Part shown: positions 7,324-11,618 of the stretch, in pieces | Layout of the letters: every line of letters begins with the position of its first letter | How positions within the stretch are numbered: position 1 is the stretch's first letter | Origin: Gammaproteobacteria bacterium | Lineage (GTDB): Bacteria; Pseudomonadota; Gammaproteobacteria; Pseudomonadales; Azotimanducaceae | DNA: 11,618 nucleotides | Direction: 5' to 3' | Assembly (NCBI GenBank): GCA_002712135.1 | Contig: PASO01000004.1 | Location: 81,418-93,035 of the forward strand | The notes under the pieces: generated by a model | Seen by the model: the letters and a program-made list of their open reading frames with translations, nothing else | Database searches by the model: none | What the model was told of the DNA's origin: nothing | Translations under genes and position numbers: made by a program

Positions 7324-9138
7324 TCAAAAGGGATTCGATGGTGAAATGTACCAGGATTCAAACACATTTACCTGCGTTGCATCGCCTTTAGAAAATAAGC
7401 TGACACCAATACTGTTGTTAGATGGATACACCATGCGCATAACACCTTGTTTCCCGTTAGCGAAAACCTCTACTATAGATTTGTCCACAAAGACTCGAAG
7501 CTTCAGGGGCTCACCGTGTGGTAATTCGAAGGGCCCAGCCTCAACGTTGTTTGGTGTCGGTTCCGCTCCGGAGGCGCTGCCATCGATCTTCAGTACTTTT
7601 TCGGATGCATCGTAAGAAATCACCGTTGCTTCTGCACTATCTTGGGAAACGCAAACCTTAACGCCAAAATCGGTAGCTAGCTCACTCTCCATATCGATTG
7701 CCAGTTCGAAGCTGTTACCCCTCATGTCGTCCATCTGGACGTCCTCGCCAGGAAGTATCTCGAAGTTTTCTTTTCGGAAGGGGCGGTATCGAAGTGCCTC
7801 GATTTCCTCGGGCACATCAATTAGTAATTGATCGTTATCATCAAGAGACAGCACGCGCGGCAGACTCATTGTGCCGGTCCATCCCCGGTCCCATCCTCTG
7901 CGCCAATGGACCACGTCCATGATCCATGCCCACATAATGCGCCTGCCTTTGTTGTCGATGAGACTCTCTGGAGCAAAATAGGAGTTGTCCACCCAACTCA
8001 TCTGTCCGTGCGATTCGGGGTAGAACTGTTCATCCTTCCACTCACCTATGTAGTAGCGACATCCAATTTTGTGGCTAATGCAGAGAAGGATATGTTTGTT
8101 GCCGAGTTTGAAAAGGTCAGCGCAGGAAACGTCTTCTTCGAGTGATACGCCATCGACGCCGTGAGCAAAAAGGTCACCTGTATATTGCCAGTTGCCTTCG
8201 AGTGTGGGGGACTTCGCGACGGCCGGATTCTGACCACCAAAGATTGCATAATAGGTGTCGTTTTCCACCCAGCCATAGGGATCCCAGGAACGGTATTTAG
8301 CATGGTGCTTGTCGCCTTCTTTGGTCTCCGGGGTAATTGCGTCCAGTTTCTGCCATTTGTTCAGATCGTCATCCAGAGCCAGGGCCATGGCGTTTCCTTT
8401 ATCTACTTGGTGATAGCAGAGGGTGGGTACTCCGTCCTTGTTGATGAAGCAGTTTCCACTGTACATACCGACCAGTAGTTTTGTGGGGTGATGGCGCCAG
8501 TGAAAGAGGTCTGTGCTGGAAAGATGGCCCCAATGATCGAGCTTTCTGCCAAACCGATGATCCTGAAAGATATAGAACAGATGGTATCGGCCCTCCCAAT
8601 AGATTGCGCCATTCGGATCAAACGGTGCCCCGTAGCCTTCTGGTGAAACGATATGGTATCCGGGTCGGTGTGGATCGCTTAGAACCTGTTCGCGGAATCT
8701 ACGGGTGGCAAGCGCTGATTGTGCGATCGCTGCCTTGTCCATCCTGCCCCCGCTATCCAGGGGAAATGTTTCCCAGTCGATGCTTTTGGTGTACACCAGA
8801 CGCCAAACGCCATCGGCTTCCTTCTTGAGGGTATGGGCGTAGGTAATGCTTCCGCCAGGGGAACTGTGTATCACTGGCGTGAAGATTGCCTTGTAACCGT
8901 TCAATGCAGTGATCGCGGTACTGATATCAATGTCAAGATCCCTGGCGTTGGTCTTGTAGTCTCCTTTATCCTTGGCCTGTTCGAAGCGATTCTTTAACGA
9001 GTCTTTTCGTGCCCCGTGATAGTCCTGCCAGTCTTCCGAGTAGAGATCCAGCAAGGCTTCAAGGTCCTCTTTTTTCATGGCGTCGCAATACGCTCGCATG
9101 ACCGCCAATATTTTGGCTTTTTCGTTCTCGTCACCCAC
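7324..9138 (-). CDS. NTF2/SnoaL-like domain fused to a GH32-like glycoside hydrolase with altered catalytic motifs
   Basis: A 604-residue two-domain protein. Residues about 5-125 look like a SnoaL/NTF2-type fold (opening helix with MRAYCDAMKKEDLEALLDLY, closing strands GVWRLVYTK), a ligand-binding or isomerase-type cone. Residues about 158-440 are a GH32-like five-bladed propeller. The nucleophile motif is FDPNG (D174), followed by YHLFYIFQD (185-193), WGHLSSTDLFHW (203-214), YFAPESLID (387-395) and GWTGTMSLPRVL (419-430). Residues about 450-604 form the C-terminal beta-sandwich, with LRVFVDKSIVEVFANG (547-562). Usual GH32 enzymes hydrolyse fructosides such as sucrose, inulin and levan. Here RDP is WDP (D286) and the acid/base motif WECPD reads VSCAD (337-341), with S338 at the glutamate position and E334/E335 just before it. 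Fructosidase activity is therefore uncertain. No signal peptide. GTG start with a clear AGGAG. Confidence 0.85.
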   Translation of the reverse strand: MGDENEKAKILAVMRAYCDAMKKEDLEALLDLYSEDWQDYHGARKDSLKNRFEQAKDKGDYKTNARDLDIDISTAITALNGYKAIFTPVIHSSPGGSITYAHTLKKEADGVWRLVYTKSIDWETFPLDSGGRMDKAAIAQSALATRRFREQVLSDPHRPGYHIVSPEGYGAPFDPNGAIYWEGRYHLFYIFQDHRFGRKLDHWGHLSSTDLFHWRHHPTKLLVGMYSGNCFINKDGVPTLCYHQVDKGNAMALALDDDLNKWQKLDAITPETKEGDKHHAKYRSWDPYGWVENDTYYAIFGGQNPAVAKSPTLEGNWQYTGDLFAHGVDGVSLEEDVSCADLFKLGNKHILLCISHKIGCRYYIGEWKDEQFYPESHGQMSWVDNSYFAPESLIDNKGRRIMWAWIMDVVHWRRGWDRGWTGTMSLPRVLSLDDNDQLLIDVPEEIEALRYRPFRKENFEILPGEDVQMDDMRGNSFELAIDMESELATDFGVKVCVSQDSAEATVISYDASEKVLKIDGSASGAEPTPNNVEAGPFELPHGEPLKLRVFVDKSIVEVFANGKQGVMRMVYPSNNSIGVSLFSKGDATQVNVFESWYISPSNPF

Positions 9139-9145
9139 AGAGGCG

Positions 9146-9150
9146 CTCCT
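9146..9150 (-). promoter_or_regulatory. Ribosome binding site that fixes the GTG start of the GH32-like fusion
   Basis: AGGAG on the minus strand lies seven bases upstream of the GTG at 9138-9136. It supports translation of the whole NTF2-GH32 fusion. The internal ATG at 8742 (residue 133), which would give a GH32-only product, has only a G-rich stretch pressed against it. Confidence 0.75.
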
Positions 9151-9206
9151 GTCTTTGACTTTAACCTTAACGGACTCAGGCAGCTGGAATAAATGGCGTT
9201 AGCGTA

Positions 9207-9221
9207 AAATTTGGCAAATTT
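9207..9221. promoter_or_regulatory. Perfect 15-base palindrome, candidate operator of the GH32-like gene
   Basis: AAATTTG-G-CAAATTT, two perfect 7-base arms around one central base, in the 109-base gap (9139-9247) between the sulfatase stop and the GH32-like GTG. Read leftward it overlaps possible -35 hexamers (TTGTCA, TTGCCA). TTTATT lies 18 bases after TTGCCA as a weak -10. A palindrome of this size over a promoter fits a repressor dimer site. The one-base centre cannot form a good hairpin loop, so a terminator is less likely. No regulator gene is visible nearby. Confidence 0.5.
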
Positions 9222-9247
9222 GACAACCTAAGATAATAAGGTAAGGA

Positions 9248-11488
9248 CTACTGACTGCCCATAAGTTCTTCCAGCGCTTTATTTTGATCGACCACATCTT
9301 CTCCGACAGCGTCGATAACAACATCAACGATCTTCCCCGTAAAAACGTTGGGTGATGTGTAGCTACTGTCTACCGGTGTCTGGCTGTCCCGTCCCACCTC
9401 AAGTGGCTCGTTGGTAAAGTTGTACTTGTGAAATTGAGTGAGCGTTTCTTCGCCAGCAGGTTGATCATCAATATAGAAGCGTACTCTTCCTTCCTGGTCC
9501 CCGGTCTTTAATACGTCAATTCGCACAGTCGTCTTACCTAAGGGAATTTCCTTTGTTGCAGTTGCACGCCCGCAATCACCATAGAGATTGACTGCGTAGT
9601 GCAATTGATTGTCTTGAATAAACAGGCTCCAACCCCCAAAACGACCACCATCCGAGATAATGACGCCTTTTTCGTTTGTCGCACGCTCTACTCGGGCTGT
9701 AATGCGATGCGATACGCCAAGGAGCCTCGGCCCAGCTTTGAAGTGGTGGGGGAGCACCGCATCCTGGTAAAGCACCCAGTGGTTCTTGGGTTCCGGCCAC
9801 CAGCCAGCACCGTTAATTCCACTCATGTCATCCAGTGGCAGTACGCCGTGCTGTTCGGCTTCCTGCCACCAGAGCTCTATCATCTCCTTTAGTCTTTCGG
9901 GATGTTGCTCTGCAAGGTTGTCTATCTCCGCCATGTCTTCATCAAGGTGGTAGAGCTCCCATTGCTCGGTTTCAAAATCATCACCTCTGGTGTGGAAGGT
10001 CACGGCCTTCCAGCCTTCATGCCAGATTGCGCGATGCCCGGTTGTTTCAAAGTATTGAACCTTCTTTCGGGTATCGGCCTCGTTGTCGTTTAACGTATTT
10101 GCCATAGAGGTGCCGTGGAGCGGCATTTGCTCGATGCCATTGACCTGTTCGGGCAGGGGGAGACCGATCAGATCGAGTAGCGTTGGTGTCACATCCACCG
10201 CATGATAAAACTGGCGGCGAGTTTTGCCTTTTTCTTTGATGCCTGCGGGCCAACGGATTATCAATGGTGCACGAATGCCACCGGCATAGGTATTTCCTTT
10301 ATAACGCTTGAACGGCGTGTTGCCGGCCATGGCCCAGCCAAAGGGGTAGATACCGTAGTTATCCGGACCGCCGAGGTCGTCCAGTCGGGCCAGGTTTTCC
10401 TTGACTGTGGGTCTGATCCCACCGCGCGCGCGCTGATGATCATAGCTGCCCAGAGGGCCGCCGAGAGCCGTGGCGCCGTTGTCAGACATGGCAATGACGA
10501 TGGTGTCGTCTCGTTTACCTAACGCATCTAACTGTGCAAGCAAACGGGCAATCTGTACGTCGCAATGTTCCATAAATCCGGCGAACACTTCCTCGAATCG
10601 AGCACAGACTTTTTTCTCTTCACCGCTCAGTTTATCCCAGACTTGAACGCCGGGATTGCGAGGAGCAAGGCGTTGGTCTTTGGGTAACAAACCCGATGCC
10701 TTCTGGCGCGCAAGAATTCGGTCTCGGGCCGCATCCCATCCATCGTCAAACATACCCTGGTATTTGTCGGCGAACGACTTGGGTACGTGATGGGGTGAAT
10801 GTCCAGCGGCAAACGCTGCGTATAAAAAGAAAGGTTTATCGGGATCTGCTGATGCCAGCTGCCTTAGCCACCTGCATGATTCATCGACGATTCCTTCTGA
10901 TAAATGATAGCCGTCTTTAGAGGGCTGCTCTATTCTCTCGTTACCCATAATGAGCTCAGGGTTCCACTGATTAGTCTCACCAGCAAGGAAGCCATAGAAT
11001 CGATCAAAGCCGCGCTGCAGGGGCCAATGATCGTAGGGTCCGGCAGGACTTGTCTCGTCGCAGGAGGCCAGGTGCCATTTGCCTGCCGCCAGAGTCTGGT
11101 AGCCCTGAGGCCTTAGAATCTCTGCCAGATTGGCGGCTTCACGTGAAACGAAGCCTCGGGTATTAGGATAGCCGTTGGTACTCTCGACCACGCGACCAAC
11201 GCCAACGCTGTGATGGTTTCTACCGGTAAGTAGACATGCCCGGGTAGGAGAGCATAGCGGTGTGACGTGGAAGTTAGCGTACCGAAGTCCGTCAGTTGCA
11301 AGGCTGTCTAATGCCGGCGTACTGATATCTGAGCCATAACAGCCAAGTTGGGAGTAACCGATATCATCGAGTACAACCATAACGATGTTGGGTGATCGTT
11401 TTAACGAGGTGGCGTTTGAAGTCCAGGATGCGGTTGAATCTTTTGTCGTTCGCGCAATCGAACCATTGAAATTTTTGTCGTGCTCCAT
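9248..11488 (-). CDS. Type I (formylglycine) sulfatase with extra C-terminal beta-rich domain
   Basis: A 746-residue arylsulfatase-family hydrolase. NIVMVVLDDIG (34-44) supplies metal ligands D41/D42. The formylglycine signature is C79-S-P-T-R83 within TPLCSPTRACLLTGRN, so C79 should be converted to formylglycine by a maturase. GKWHL (136-140), the H230 region (AAGHSPHH) and MSDNGA (334-339, metal ligands D336/N337) follow. NTPFKRYKGNTYAGGIRAP ends the conserved core at 390-408, and ELYHLDEDMAE lies at 511-521. Residues from about 585 on (GVSHRITARVER, GRFGGWSLFI, GRVRFYIDD) look like a beta-sandwich, perhaps lectin-like, not part of the minimal sulfatase. The first 32 residues are polar and Ser/Thr-rich, with no signal peptide. 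It hydrolyses a sulfate ester; sugar, aryl or alkyl substrate cannot be told. The start ATG at 11488 is the first possible, as an in-frame TAA is two codons upstream; its Shine-Dalgarno is weak. It lies upstream of and in line with the GH32-like gene. Confidence 0.92.
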   Translation of the reverse strand: MEHDKNFNGSIARTTKDSTASWTSNATSLKRSPNIVMVVLDDIGYSQLGCYGSDISTPALDSLATDGLRYANFHVTPLCSPTRACLLTGRNHHSVGVGRVVESTNGYPNTRGFVSREAANLAEILRPQGYQTLAAGKWHLASCDETSPAGPYDHWPLQRGFDRFYGFLAGETNQWNPELIMGNERIEQPSKDGYHLSEGIVDESCRWLRQLASADPDKPFFLYAAFAAGHSPHHVPKSFADKYQGMFDDGWDAARDRILARQKASGLLPKDQRLAPRNPGVQVWDKLSGEEKKVCARFEEVFAGFMEHCDVQIARLLAQLDALGKRDDTIVIAMSDNGATALGGPLGSYDHQRARGGIRPTVKENLARLDDLGGPDNYGIYPFGWAMAGNTPFKRYKGNTYAGGIRAPLIIRWPAGIKEKGKTRRQFYHAVDVTPTLLDLIGLPLPEQVNGIEQMPLHGTSMANTLNDNEADTRKKVQYFETTGHRAIWHEGWKAVTFHTRGDDFETEQWELYHLDEDMAEIDNLAEQHPERLKEMIELWWQEAEQHGVLPLDDMSGINGAGWWPEPKNHWVLYQDAVLPHHFKAGPRLLGVSHRITARVERATNEKGVIISDGGRFGGWSLFIQDNQLHYAVNLYGDCGRATATKEIPLGKTTVRIDVLKTGDQEGRVRFYIDDQPAGEETLTQFHKYNFTNEPLEVGRDSQTPVDSSYTSPNVFTGKIVDVVIDAVGEDVVDQNKALEELMGSQ

Positions 11489-11618
11489 CGCGGCTTACTT
11501 GTTTTTCCTGTAACTGTCTTAGACGCGTTAGAACAGGGAAACCGGATTCAGGGTGAAAGTATGGCTAATCTACCGTCGTCGTTTCAGACAAGTACTGTTG
11601 TCCAGGGCGGCTGATTGT
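11489..11618. other. Upstream region of the sulfatase gene, possibly with the tail of another minus-strand gene
   Basis: 130 bases to the right edge with no complete gene. On the minus strand one frame stays open from the edge to a TAG at 11567-11565 (17 codons, including RPGQQYLSE) and could be the end of an upstream gene. That is too short to recognise. The remaining 76 bases would then hold the sulfatase promoter; no convincing -35/-10 pair is seen. Confidence 0.25.

Noticed and set aside
7280..7615. 111-codon plus-strand frame starting inside the end of the serine hydrolase
   Set aside because: It begins within the hydrolase gene and runs antisense through the GH32-like C-terminal beta-sandwich; both real genes explain the sequence.
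8740..8742. Internal ATG as the true start of a stand-alone GH32-like protein
   Set aside because: No properly spaced Shine-Dalgarno, while the GTG at 9138 has AGGAG at the right distance and the intervening 132 codons look like a folded domain.
9207..9221. Palindrome read as a terminator for the sulfatase transcript
   Set aside because: The arms are A/T-rich, the centre is one base so the top of the stem cannot close, and the downstream T-run is very short. An operator fits better.
10202..10522. 106-codon plus-strand frame antisense to the sulfatase
   Set aside because: It covers the conserved metal-binding SDNGA part of the sulfatase on the other strand, has no Shine-Dalgarno noticed and no family resemblance.
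11561..11614. 17-codon plus-strand frame with GGGTGA upstream of its ATG
   Set aside because: Too short, no recognisable sequence, and it overlaps the sulfatase upstream region; chance is the simplest explanation.

Overview
The window carries nine protein-coding genes, two of them at or next to the edges, packed with short gaps. There are no RNA genes, insertion sequences, CRISPR arrays or obvious pseudogenes. Base composition looks close to half G+C, Shine-Dalgarno sites are of the AGGA/GAGG type and two genes start with GTG. The mix of acyl-CoA catabolism, a KstD-like flavoprotein, a type I sulfatase and a GH32-like protein suggests a heterotrophic proteobacterium, most likely an aquatic or marine gammaproteobacterium. 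This is an inference from gene content; there is no phylogenetic marker in the window.

Region 1 (1-3308, minus strand) reads like an operon transcribed right to left: crotonase-family (enoyl-CoA hydratase/isomerase) protein, then a short-chain dehydrogenase, then a FAD-dependent fumarate-reductase/ketosteroid-dehydrogenase-type flavoprotein, then the first 36 codons of an S9 (prolyl oligopeptidase type) peptidase that runs off the left edge. Gaps are 31, 46 and 1 bases.

Region 2 (3309-6159) starts with a 168-base divergent intergenic region holding two short palindromes. It drives the crotonase operon leftward and a complete hydroxymethylglutaryl-CoA-lyase-type gene rightward. The lyase converges on a GTG-started thiamine-diphosphate-dependent enzyme of the acetolactate synthase/decarboxylase superfamily, with a small hairpin between them. 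A second divergent spacer (81 bases, with a TATAAT hexamer) separates the ThDP enzyme from region 3. Together regions 1 and 2 look like a small catabolic island for a carboxylic or CoA-linked substrate (dehydrogenation, hydration or isomerisation, alcohol oxidation, C-C cleavage). The actual substrate is not evident.

Region 3 (6160-11618) has a class C beta-lactamase/EstB-type serine hydrolase on the plus strand, converging on two minus-strand genes. The first is a 604-residue fusion of an NTF2/SnoaL-like domain to a GH32-like five-bladed propeller with altered catalytic motifs. The second, upstream of it, is a 746-residue formylglycine sulfatase with an extra C-terminal beta-rich domain. A perfect 15-base palindrome lies between the two and is a good operator candidate for the GH32-like gene. 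The most unusual item is that GH32-like fusion: it keeps the FDPNG nucleophile motif, has WDP in place of RDP, and has a serine where the acid/base glutamate of the WEC motif normally stands.
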